Assembly (NCBI GenBank): GCA_937925655.1
Contig: CALAMC010000031.1
Coordinates: forward strand, 1 to 6,574
Length of the DNA: 6,574 nt
Reading direction: 5' to 3'
Source of the DNA: an uncultured candidate division Zixibacteria bacterium
GTDB taxonomy: Bacteria > Zixibacteria > MSB-5A5 > GN15 > PGXB01
Each line of letters opens with the position of its first letter. Positions within the stretch are counted from its first letter, which is position 1. Made by a program: the position numbers and the translations under genes. Positions 1 through 6,567 of this stretch are shown here, piece after piece. The notes beneath the pieces are model-generated. The model searched no databases. It had not been told where the DNA came from and was given only the letters and a program-made list of their open reading frames with translations.

Positions 1-1203
1 ATGCATCCGGAAGTAGTATCCGATACGCTTGGAAGATGTCCCAAGTGTGGGATGAATCTGGAACAGGTTAGACCCCCGACAGATTCATTGCCGCGCGGTC
101 ACAATATGAGCGGAGAGATGGGGCGTACCCAAAGCGCCGCTTCCGATATGGGTAGTTCACCGGTCCCGGGACTGGTTCCAGTGACCATTGAACCGAAACG
201 ACTTCAGCTTATCGGCGTGCGTACCGGCACGGTGAGCATGCGATCGCTGAATGGAAGCCTCCGCCTTGTCGGGTATATTACCCCTGACGAAACCAGATTG
301 TCAAATGTTCAGATCAGATTCAGCGGCTGGGTAAAGGAACTCGCCGTGGATCAAACGGGACAGTTTGTTAAGGCCAATCAGAGATTGCTGTCAGTTTATA
401 GCCCGGATCTATTCCAGGCCGAAAACGAATATCTTATCGCACGGCAGGCGACCGAGCGCGCGGCCGACGACTTTTTAAGAGAAACACGCAGGCAATTAGT
501 CAACGCGGCACGGCAACGTCTGGAGCTTCTCGGCGTTCCATCGGAGGAAATATCAAGAATCGAAACGGCAAACTCTCCCGGCTCGGAGCTATGGATACGA
601 AGCCCGTTTTCCGGGATCGTTCTTGAAAAGGGCGTGGTAACCGGTCAATTTATCAATCCGGATCAGAATCTCTTCACAATCGCCGACCTTGGTAAAGTTT
701 GGGTTCTGGCCGATGTGTATGAGCGCGACCTGGGGGGCATAAGAATCGGGCAGCCCGCCCGCATGACGACATCTGCCTACCCGGGAGAATCATTTGAGGG
801 GAAAATTGGTTTCATATATCCCACGGTGTCTGAACAAACAAGAACCCTAAAAATCAGAATCGAATTTTCAAATTCATCCAATCGCCTGAAACCTGGCATG
901 TATGCGGAGGTCGAACTGGCGGGCCAGGGCAATGCCGTTCTGGCCGTCCCGGCCGATGCAGTCATGGACGGCGGCGATCGTCAATATGCGTTTGTGGTTC
1001 ATGACGGGATCCATTTCGAACCGCGACTTCTCAAGCTCGGACAAAGCTCCGATGACTACTTCGAAGTGCTGTCCGGCCTGGCGGTGGGCGAGCAGGTCGT
1101 GACCAGCGCCAATTTCCTGATCGACTCGGAAAGCCGATTGATGGCCGCCATCGTCGGCATGGGTGGTACGCAACCAAACGCCCATACCGATCATGGAAAG
1201 TGA
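1..1203 (+). CDS. cusB: CusB-type RND efflux periplasmic adaptor (membrane-fusion protein), 5' end outside the window
   Basis: Periplasmic adaptor that links an inner-membrane RND metal pump to an outer-membrane channel; in the Cus system it also takes part in passing Cu(I)/Ag(I) to the pump. Seen: residues 1-22 are the end of a heavy-metal-binding domain (HPE, then CPKCGM with C13 and C16). In this family the motif normally reads Y-x-C-P-M-H-P-E, so the Met at base 1 is probably internal and the gene's start, signal peptide and first Cys lie upstream. A Met/His-containing linker follows (about 34-50). Next come the barrel-sandwich and lipoyl halves (about 85-140 and 195-230, with FSGWVKEL and SPFSGIVLEKG), a short helical hairpin (about 138-190), a beta-barrel (about 232-308) and a membrane-proximal domain (about 310-385). 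The C-terminus is His-containing (AHTDHGK). It is 21 bases upstream of cusA and surely co-transcribed with it. Family call is firm; Cu/Ag specificity is inferred mainly from the partner pump. Confidence 0.93.
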   Translation: MHPEVVSDTLGRCPKCGMNLEQVRPPTDSLPRGHNMSGEMGRTQSAASDMGSSPVPGLVPVTIEPKRLQLIGVRTGTVSMRSLNGSLRLVGYITPDETRLSNVQIRFSGWVKELAVDQTGQFVKANQRLLSVYSPDLFQAENEYLIARQATERAADDFLRETRRQLVNAARQRLELLGVPSEEISRIETANSPGSELWIRSPFSGIVLEKGVVTGQFINPDQNLFTIADLGKVWVLADVYERDLGGIRIGQPARMTTSAYPGESFEGKIGFIYPTVSEQTRTLKIRIEFSNSSNRLKPGMYAEVELAGQGNAVLAVPADAVMDGGDRQYAFVVHDGIHFEPRLLKLGQSSDDYFEVLSGLAVGEQVVTSANFLIDSESRLMAAIVGMGGTQPNAHTDHGK

Positions 1204-1207
1204 TCCT

Positions 1208-1211
1208 GGAG
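1208..1211 (+). promoter_or_regulatory. Possible ribosome binding site of cusA
   Basis: GGAG lies in the 21-base gap after the adaptor gene, 13 bases before the cusA ATG. This spacing is longer than usual, so the site is weak and translation may rely partly on coupling to the upstream gene. The ATG at 1225 is still the best start because the protein begins MIKAIIDF, as expected for the cytoplasmic N-terminal helix of CusA proteins. Confidence 0.4.
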
Positions 1212-1224
1212 TTGGTCTAATTAT

Positions 1225-4200
1225 ATGATTAAAGCCATTATTGATTTCTGCGCCCGGAACCGCTCGGTGGTTATCATCGCGACGCTCTTTGCCTGTGTCG
1301 GCGCCTGGTATTCCATTGCCAATATTCCATTGGATGCCATTCCGGACCTGTCAGACATTCAGGTCATTCTCTATACCGAATGGATGGGGCGCAGTCCTGA
1401 TTTGGTTGAGGATCAGGTGACATATCCGATTGTCACGGCCTTACTTTCCGCGCCGCGCGTGACGGCCGTCCGGGGGTACTCCATGTTTGGAATGTCTTTT
1501 GTATATGTCATTTTCGATGAGGGTACCGACATTTATTGGGCGCGAAGTCGCGTTCTTGAATATATGAAACAGTTCGAAGGAAAACTACCCAATGGCGTGA
1601 CATCCGTCATCGGACCCGATGCATCTTCAGTTGGATGGGTGTTCCAGTATGCTCTCATTGACACGACCGGAACGCACGATTTGTCTGAACTGCGAACCTT
1701 CCAGGATTTCAATCTCCGGTACGCTCTGGCTTCCGTGCCGGGCGTGGCAGAAGTCGCCAGTATCGGCGGCTATCAAAAACAATATCAGGTCGAAGTCGAT
1801 CCGAAAAAACTCCTTGCCTATAATCTGACTATTGGAGATATCAGTCGAGCGATTCGTGCCAGCAACAACGACGTTGGCGGGCGAGTCCTTGAATTGACCG
1901 AGCGCGAATACTTCATCCGCGGGAAAGGATATATCCAGAGCCTTGACGCTTTGCGCCATATTGGCCTGGGCAGGAGCGTCACCGGCACGCCGATTCTTCT
2001 TGGAAACGTGGCCAAAATCGGCTTTGGCCCGGATATCCGTCGGGGAGTCGGCGAACTTGATGGCGAAGGAGAAGCTGTCGGTGGAACGGTCATCATGCGT
2101 TATGGCGAAAACGCCCTGAAAGTCATAGAGAGGGTCAAAACAAAGTTGGAGGAACTGAAACCGGCTTTTCCGCCCGGGGTCGAGCTTAAAATTGTATATG
2201 ACCGAAGCAGTTTGATCACGCGCGCCATCGACACCCTTAAGAATACTCTGGTGGTAGAGGCCGTTGTTGTGGCCGTTGTTATCATTATTTTCCTGCTTAA
2301 CTTCGGCACCTCCATCGTGCCCATTATCGCCCTGCCAATTTCGGTCGGATTGGCCTTTATTCCCATGTATTTCCTTGGGATCAATTCGAATATCATGAGC
2401 CTGGGCGGCATCGCCATCGCCATCGGCGCCATGGTGGACGCCAGCATTGTGCTGGTAGAGAATGCCCATAAGCGACTGGAGGTGGCGCCGCCGAATGTTT
2501 CTCGCAAAGAAGTTATTATTGCCGCCGCCAAAGACGTCGGACCATCAATTTTCTATGCGCTGCTGATCATTACAATCGGCTTTCTGCCCATTTTTGCCCT
2601 CACCGGACAGGCTGGAAGATTGTTCGCTCCCCTGGCATATACTAAGACGTTTGCCATGTTCTTTGCGGCGATTGTCGCCATTACCCTGGTCCCGGCTTTA
2701 ATGGTCATATTTCTTCGAGGAAAGGTCCGCCCGGAAGCGAAGCATCCGGTTTCACGGTTCCTGATCGCCATTTACAAACCCTTCGTGTATGTGGCCTTGC
2801 GAAATCCGAAGACCACCGTCGCCATTGGTTTTGTGGCCATCCTTTCCGCATTGCCGATGATTCCCAAAATCGGCTCCGAGTTCATGCCGCCTCTGAATGA
2901 GGGTGACATTCTTTATATGCCGACTACCATGCCCAACATCTCCGTCGAGGCGGCAAAACAGTATATGCAGTATCAGGACAGGGTGATTCGATCGTTTCCC
3001 GAAGTTGTCACGGTCTTTGGCAAGGCGGGGCGATCCGAGACAGCTACTGACCCCGCGCCACTTAGTATGTTGGAGACCGTCGTGCAGTTGAAACCGATGA
3101 ATCAGTGGCGAAAGGTGCCGGAAAAGCGCTGGTATTCCGACTGGGCCCCTGAATTTTTAAAAAAGGGCTTGCGACAAATCTGGCCGGAGGAGCGAAGGAT
3201 CACATGGAAAGAGCTGATCGCTGAATTTGACACGGCAATGCAGACGCCGGGATGGACCAATGCGTGGACCATGCCGATAAAAACGCGCATTGATATGCTC
3301 TCGACCGGCATCCGAACACCCATCGGCGTGAAAATCTTCGGTTCTGATCTAAACGAAATCGAACGAATCGGGATGGACCTCGAAAAATCACTGTCATCCA
3401 TTCCCGGCACCCGCTCGGTTTATTCCGATCGCAACACCGGAGGCTTTTTCATTGACATCACTCCCGATCGATCAAAGATCGCCCGCTATGGCCTGATGAT
3501 GCAGGACGTTCAGGATGTCATCGAAGCCGCTATCGGAGGCATGCCAATCGATGTTACCATTGAAGGACGCAACCGGTTTTCGATCAATGTCAGATATCCT
3601 CGCGACCTGCGGGAGAACATCGAACGTCTGAAACAAATCCTGATACCCTTGCCAAATGACGGTATCGGATCGGGTTTTGGGGCTATGGCGCCTATGGGCG
3701 AAAAATCGGGCACGTCTGTGTCAAACGGGATGTCGAAATCCGGGAATGCAGAAAACGCGCCAATTCCCTCGGGCCGCGCCAGTATCCCTCTGGGTGAAAT
3801 TGCCGACATCCAAATCACAAGCGGACCGCCGATGATTCGCGATGAGAACGGCATGCTCGTTGGCTATGTCTACATCGATATGGACCAGGACCAACGCGAT
3901 ATTGGCGGATACGTGGAGGAGGCCAAGCGGGTTGTTTCCGGGCAGGTCCCAATCCCATCCGGCTACCATTTGAAATGGACCGGGCAGTATGAGCTTCTGG
4001 AAGTTATGGCCAAACGCATGAAAGTTGTCATCCCCATCACTTTCATTCTGATTGTCATCATGCTGTATTTGAACTTCAGAAACCTGACCGAAACTTTCAT
4101 AGTATTGGCATCGGTGCCGTTTGCTTTGGTCGGCAGTATCTGGTTTATGTATTTCCTCGGATACAACTATTCAACGGCCACCCTGGTTGGAATCATCGCT

Positions 4201-4572
4201 CTTGTCGGATTGGCCGCACAGACTGGAATCGTCATGATTTTGTACCTTGATCATGCGTATGAGCGCCGCAAAAAGGCAGGCAAGATCAGGGACCTCAATG
4301 ATATTATCTGGGCGCACATGGAGGGTACTGTCATGCGAGTCCGGCCAAAGTTGATGACCGTCGGCACGACCGCGATGGGATTGATTCCTCTATTGTGGGC
4401 GACCGGCACCGGAGCCGATGTCATGAAGCGAATAGCCGCTCCCATGGTGGGTGGCTTGATTAGCTCAACCTTCTTAACGCTTGAAATCATTCCGGTTATC
4501 TATACCTACTGGCGACTGTGGCAACTCAAACATGAAAAAATTCAATCCCGGCAGCCGGCAACGAATAGATAG
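1225..4572 (+). CDS. cusA: CusA/CzcA-family heavy-metal RND efflux pump, Cu(I)/Ag(I) type
   Basis: Proton-driven inner-membrane trimeric pump that exports metal through the CusB-like adaptor. Length is 1115 residues against about 1047 in E. coli CusA. Seen: TM1 about 14-33; TM2-6 about 338-500, with the TM4 stretch carrying D405 and E412 (VDAS...VEN); TM7 about 527-545; TM8-12 about 934-1100; two large periplasmic loops between. The three methionines that bind Cu(I)/Ag(I) in E. coli (M573, M623, M672) align with M565 (LYMPTT), M615 (APLSMLE) and M691 (RIDMLSTG); nearby D609, E617 and R688 are also kept. K1042 matches E. coli K984, but the relay glutamate E939 is Q999 here (GLAAQTG). Two insertions distinguish it from E. 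coli CusA: a Trp-rich one at about 631-658 and a Gly/Ser/Met-rich one at about 809-852. Residue matches are from memory of E. coli CusA. Family is certain; Cu/Ag specificity is well supported but inferred. Confidence 0.96.
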   Translation: MIKAIIDFCARNRSVVIIATLFACVGAWYSIANIPLDAIPDLSDIQVILYTEWMGRSPDLVEDQVTYPIVTALLSAPRVTAVRGYSMFGMSFVYVIFDEGTDIYWARSRVLEYMKQFEGKLPNGVTSVIGPDASSVGWVFQYALIDTTGTHDLSELRTFQDFNLRYALASVPGVAEVASIGGYQKQYQVEVDPKKLLAYNLTIGDISRAIRASNNDVGGRVLELTEREYFIRGKGYIQSLDALRHIGLGRSVTGTPILLGNVAKIGFGPDIRRGVGELDGEGEAVGGTVIMRYGENALKVIERVKTKLEELKPAFPPGVELKIVYDRSSLITRAIDTLKNTLVVEAVVVAVVIIIFLLNFGTSIVPIIALPISVGLAFIPMYFLGINSNIMSLGGIAIAIGAMVDASIVLVENAHKRLEVAPPNVSRKEVIIAAAKDVGPSIFYALLIITIGFLPIFALTGQAGRLFAPLAYTKTFAMFFAAIVAITLVPALMVIFLRGKVRPEAKHPVSRFLIAIYKPFVYVALRNPKTTVAIGFVAILSALPMIPKIGSEFMPPLNEGDILYMPTTMPNISVEAAKQYMQYQDRVIRSFPEVVTVFGKAGRSETATDPAPLSMLETVVQLKPMNQWRKVPEKRWYSDWAPEFLKKGLRQIWPEERRITWKELIAEFDTAMQTPGWTNAWTMPIKTRIDMLSTGIRTPIGVKIFGSDLNEIERIGMDLEKSLSSIPGTRSVYSDRNTGGFFIDITPDRSKIARYGLMMQDVQDVIEAAIGGMPIDVTIEGRNRFSINVRYPRDLRENIERLKQILIPLPNDGIGSGFGAMAPMGEKSGTSVSNGMSKSGNAENAPIPSGRASIPLGEIADIQITSGPPMIRDENGMLVGYVYIDMDQDQRDIGGYVEEAKRVVSGQVPIPSGYHLKWTGQYELLEVMAKRMKVVIPITFILIVIMLYLNFRNLTETFIVLASVPFALVGSIWFMYFLGYNYSTATLVGIIALVGLAAQTGIVMILYLDHAYERRKKAGKIRDLNDIIWAHMEGTVMRVRPKLMTVGTTAMGLIPLLWATGTGADVMKRIAAPMVGGLISSTFLTLEIIPVIYTYWRLWQLKHEKIQSRQPATNR

Positions 4573-4583
4573 CCGATTGCTAA

Positions 4584-4892
4584 AAAATATGGTTTTCCGA
4601 CATCGAACGAGACGACTTCCGCAACTGCGTAATCGAAAACGCCAACTTCAACTACTATGAAACCGGCAGCGCCATTTTAGAACTGGCTAAAAGCGCTTAT
4701 GGTTTGTACTTAAAACAAAATCACTCTGAACAAAGGCAACTGCTCAATGCAATACTATCGAACTGCACGTTCTATCGTGGAAGTCTTTGTCCCACATACA
4801 AAAAACCTTTTGACATCCTTGCCAAAGGGTCTCTTTTAAAATCAAAGCGGGGCTATCTATTCAATACCCAGAACTTTTCGGTTCTGCCTTAA
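4584..4892 (+). pseudogene. C-terminal remnant of a serine site-specific recombinase
   Basis: One frame is open from just after a TAA at 4581-4583 to the TAA at 4890-4892 and encodes about 102 residues. It has no ATG or GTG start with a ribosome binding site; only a TTG at 4704 could open it, in the middle of the conserved part. The translation contains YYETGSAILELAKSAYGLYL, then EQRQLLNAILSNCTFYRG and PTYKKPFDILAKG. This is the conserved tail of recombinase-family proteins of the large serine type: a helix of the ETGxxILELA type, an SNCT turn and a PFD(I/L)LA end. The catalytic resolvase domain, the DNA-binding recombinase domain and the zinc ribbon are all absent, so it cannot be an active enzyme. 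It starts 11 bases after the cusA stop, in the same orientation, and looks AT-richer than cusBA. It is most likely the stump of a mobile-element integrase cut off by a rearrangement. The homology call comes from motif recognition only. Confidence 0.82.
4869..4886 (+). repeat. Small inverted repeat CAGAAC-N6-GTTCTG
   Basis: CAGAAC (4869-4874) and GTTCTG (4881-4886) are perfect reverse complements around a TTTTCG loop. The motif lies in the last codons of the recombinase remnant. There is no T-run after it on either strand, so it is a poor terminator. Its left arm plus loop recurs at 4924-4935. Confidence 0.5.
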
Positions 4893-4923
4893 GATGAAAT
4901 AGTTCTCCTAACCATCCGGAACT

Positions 4924-4935
4924 CAGAACTTTTCG
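4924..4935 (+). repeat. Second copy of CAGAACTTTTCG
   Basis: This 12-base string is identical to 4869-4880, 55 bases upstream. The second copy lacks the right arm GTTCTG, so it cannot form the same hairpin. The pair forms a short direct repeat just downstream of the recombinase stump; it may be a recombination footprint or a chance match. Confidence 0.45.
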
Positions 4936-4961
4936 CCTGGAATTTGAATTGAAGCCAATAA

Positions 4962-4986
4962 AATGAGCCGGATGAACCGGCTCATT
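4962..4986 (-). terminator. Rho-independent terminator of the REC/small protein/HDOD operon
   Basis: AATGAGCCGG (4962-4971) and CCGGCTCATT (4977-4986) are perfect reverse complements with a 5-base loop, giving a 10-bp stem. Read on the minus strand, the hairpin begins 13 bases after the HDOD stop and is followed by a T-rich stretch (TTTATT running on from CATT), as expected of an intrinsic terminator. On the plus strand what follows (AAATTGAGTTG) is not T-rich, so termination of read-through from cusA is less certain. Confidence 0.85.
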
Positions 4987-4999
4987 AAATTGAGTTGTT

Positions 5000-5860
5000 C
5001 TATATTTCAGAAAACGATTCGCGGGCGCGGTTTATATTTATAAGAGACGCTTTTATGATTTCTTTAATTTGTTCCGGGCTTGTTTTTAATATATTCCAAG
5101 CCTTGGGGTCATATTCATTTACATAATTATTGCCGCTATTACCGACACCAAGCCCATGGACAATTATATCCGCAACATGTATGGCGGCTGCGATTACGCA
5201 ATATGCAGGCAGAGCATTGGATGGTGAATGATGATGGGAAATTGGTTCGGCTATGGGCAGGGGGAAATTCCATTTCAAGGCCAGTTCGCCGCCTATTTGC
5301 TGGTGGTCCATTCCAAAGGAGTACTTTTCATCTGTACGGCTTACAGCCCGTTGTTCTCCTTTATACAGGAATCTATATTTTTCGGGCGCGTTTTTCAGAA
5401 ATATAAGTCGGCCGATATCATGCAGTATTCCTGCAATAAATGTGTCGTTTTTCGCATCCTCGGAGCCGGCCATTAAATTTTTGGCCAAATACCCAACTGC
5501 AAATGAGTGCGTCCATAAATCTTTCAAAATGGTTTCGCTGCCCGGAATCTTCAAGGTGCTATACATTGACGCCGAAACGATTAAGTGTCTGACGGAATTG
5601 AGCCCCAATATGGTTACTGATTCTTCCACTGACTTGATTTTGCGGGGCATGCCGTAAAATGGAGAATTGACAATTCTTAATACCCTCGCAGTCATGGCCG
5701 AGTCCATTTCTATCACTTGTGCTATTTCCGACGTAACCGAAGATTCGCTTGTGACAAGTGCCATTAGCCTCTGAACCAGTATGGGAGGCGAGGGAAGGTC
5801 TGTAATATTAAAAATACTCTCTATTTTACCTGTATCTCTGGCAGACGGCATGGTTTTCAT
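5000..5860 (-). CDS. HDOD-domain signalling protein
   Basis: HDOD proteins are cytoplasmic, all-helical relatives of HD phosphohydrolases found downstream of two-component regulators; their biochemical activity is mostly unknown. Length is 286 residues, essentially one HDOD domain (about 15-235) and a short C-terminal tail. Seen: LPSPPILVQRL (about 22-32) and VLRIVNSPFYG (60-70), the hallmark N-terminal part; VTILGLNSVRHLIVS (about 82-95); then H118 (WTHSF), H147-D148 (GILHDIG), H186 (DHQQIGGELALKW), H209-H211 (ISHHH) and H228/D231 (HVAD). The His and HD residues that bind metal in true HD hydrolases therefore look present, whereas many HDOD proteins have lost them. No signal peptide or membrane segment is seen. 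The start at 5860 is supported by GGAAG at 5866-5870 and by a 4-base ATGA overlap with the preceding gene. Third gene of the operon, followed by a strong hairpin. Family call is firm; function is not known. Confidence 0.93.
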   Translation of the reverse strand: MKTMPSARDTGKIESIFNITDLPSPPILVQRLMALVTSESSVTSEIAQVIEMDSAMTARVLRIVNSPFYGMPRKIKSVEESVTILGLNSVRHLIVSASMYSTLKIPGSETILKDLWTHSFAVGYLAKNLMAGSEDAKNDTFIAGILHDIGRLIFLKNAPEKYRFLYKGEQRAVSRTDEKYSFGMDHQQIGGELALKWNFPLPIAEPISHHHSPSNALPAYCVIAAAIHVADIIVHGLGVGNSGNNYVNEYDPKAWNILKTSPEQIKEIIKASLININRARESFSEI

Positions 5861-6060
5861 AAGGTCTTCCGATCCAAATCCCTTTTAATATTTGACAAAA
5901 TAGTCGCCAATTTATCGATTTCATCATTATGCAAAAGTGCCGATAATCTTCTGATAATTTCCGGATCACTCTGATACGCCATTTGGACTTCAGGGCATTG
6001 ATCATTCGGCTCGAGAGCATTTTCTGCCCGCTGATAGTTATTAAATTCGGTCGAATCCAT
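5857..6060 (-). CDS. Small hypothetical protein between the response regulator and the HDOD gene
   Basis: A 67-residue acidic, soluble-looking protein that I do not recognise. The N-terminal half is polar and probably disordered (about 1-30, with one Cys, C22). The C-terminal half (about 31-65) has a helical, amphipathic pattern: PEIIRRLSALL, then EIDKLATILSNIKRDL. There is no membrane segment or signal peptide. Evidence that it is a real gene: its ATG is 9 bases after the response-regulator stop, with AGGCGG (6066-6071) in front, and its TGA overlaps the HDOD ATG by 4 bases, the usual arrangement for translational coupling. The other frames across this stretch do not fit the operon junctions. 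By position it may be an adaptor or regulator between the REC and HDOD proteins, but this is inference only. Confidence 0.72.
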   Translation of the reverse strand: MDSTEFNNYQRAENALEPNDQCPEVQMAYQSDPEIIRRLSALLHNDEIDKLATILSNIKRDLDRKTL

Positions 6061-6069
6061 ATCAGCCGC

Positions 6070-6555
6070 CTACATCTTAACAGGTTCATTTTGTGAAATA
6101 TTTGGATACTCTTCTTCCAGTTGCCTGATCATATCGCCCCGTTTTTTAATGAATTCCAGCAATTTCGCATTCATCAGTTCCAGGGCTCTTTGCTGCAATC
6201 CCTGCCTGACGGCAATACTGAGTTCAAAATCATCCCAAGGTTTTGTGAAGAAGCGAAAAACTTCGCCCTTATTAACTGCGTTCTTAATTGTTTCGACATC
6301 GGTTGACCCTGTCAAAAGAATCCTGATCACCTTTGGATATTTCATTTTAACCGCTTTTAAAAGATCACTTCCGACAACTCCCGGCATGCGTTCATCGCTG
6401 ATTATCAAATCGATATCATTTTGCTGCAGGGTATACATGGCGTCTTGGCCAGACATCGCGGTAAAAATATCATAGCCCTTGCTTTTAAGGGAGCGCTCCA
6501 AGGACCGCAGAACGTTAGGCGAATCGTCGACTAATAAAATCCTGAATCGTTCCAT
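6070..6555 (-). CDS. Single-domain response regulator (REC) with a helical C-terminal extension
   Basis: Phospho-receiver protein of a two-component system, 161 residues from the start chosen here. Seen: the acidic pair D10-D11 (LLVDDS), phosphoacceptor D54 (IISDERMPG), T82 (ILLTGS) and K105 (FFTKPW), so every residue needed for phosphorylation is present. The DERMPG and FxTKPWDD signatures are typical of receivers that are elsewhere fused to HD-GYP or similar output domains. Here the protein stops after a charged helix (about 109-150) that could form a coiled coil, and it has no DNA-binding domain. An HDOD protein follows in the same operon, suggesting a split version of a receiver plus HD-type output protein. 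Start choice: an ATG at 6555 has AGGAGG 6 bases upstream, whereas the in-frame ATG at 6570 overlaps that site. First visible gene of the operon; the promoter and any partner kinase are outside the window. Confidence 0.93.
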   Translation of the reverse strand: MERFRILLVDDSPNVLRSLERSLKSKGYDIFTAMSGQDAMYTLQQNDIDLIISDERMPGVVGSDLLKAVKMKYPKVIRILLTGSTDVETIKNAVNKGEVFRFFTKPWDDFELSIAVRQGLQQRALELMNAKLLEFIKKRGDMIRQLEEEYPNISQNEPVKM

Positions 6556-6561
6556 TATCTT

Positions 6562-6567
6562 CCTCCT
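6562..6567 (-). promoter_or_regulatory. Ribosome binding site fixing the response-regulator start
   Basis: AGGAGG on the minus strand, 6 bases before the ATG at 6553-6555. A perfect Shine-Dalgarno core at ideal spacing decides for this start over the in-frame ATG at 6568-6570. That upstream ATG would make the ribosome binding site part of the coding sequence and add five residues (MRRKI) not expected in front of a REC fold. Confidence 0.8.

Noticed and set aside
1627..2469. Long open frame (280 codons) on the minus strand inside cusA
   Set aside because: It is antisense to the conserved N-terminal half of cusA. Its translation is rich in His, Asp and Gln with no recognisable fold, as expected for the shadow of a transporter gene. 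It has no ribosome binding site that I could see.
4704..4892. Small intact gene starting at TTG 4704
   Set aside because: The recombinase similarity continues upstream of the TTG to about 4590 in the same frame, and no ribosome binding site precedes the TTG. It is better read as part of a decayed gene.
5080..5657. Plus-strand open frames opposite the HDOD gene
   Set aside because: They are antisense to a well-supported HDOD coding sequence, mutually overlapping, and without recognisable motifs.
5826..6089. Alternative 87-codon minus-strand frame across the small gene
   Set aside because: It overlaps both the response-regulator stop and the HDOD start in the wrong frame and does not use the operon junctions. 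Its translation is rich in Arg, Ile and Trp and looks like a shadow. The 67-codon frame fits the spacing and the ATGA overlap.
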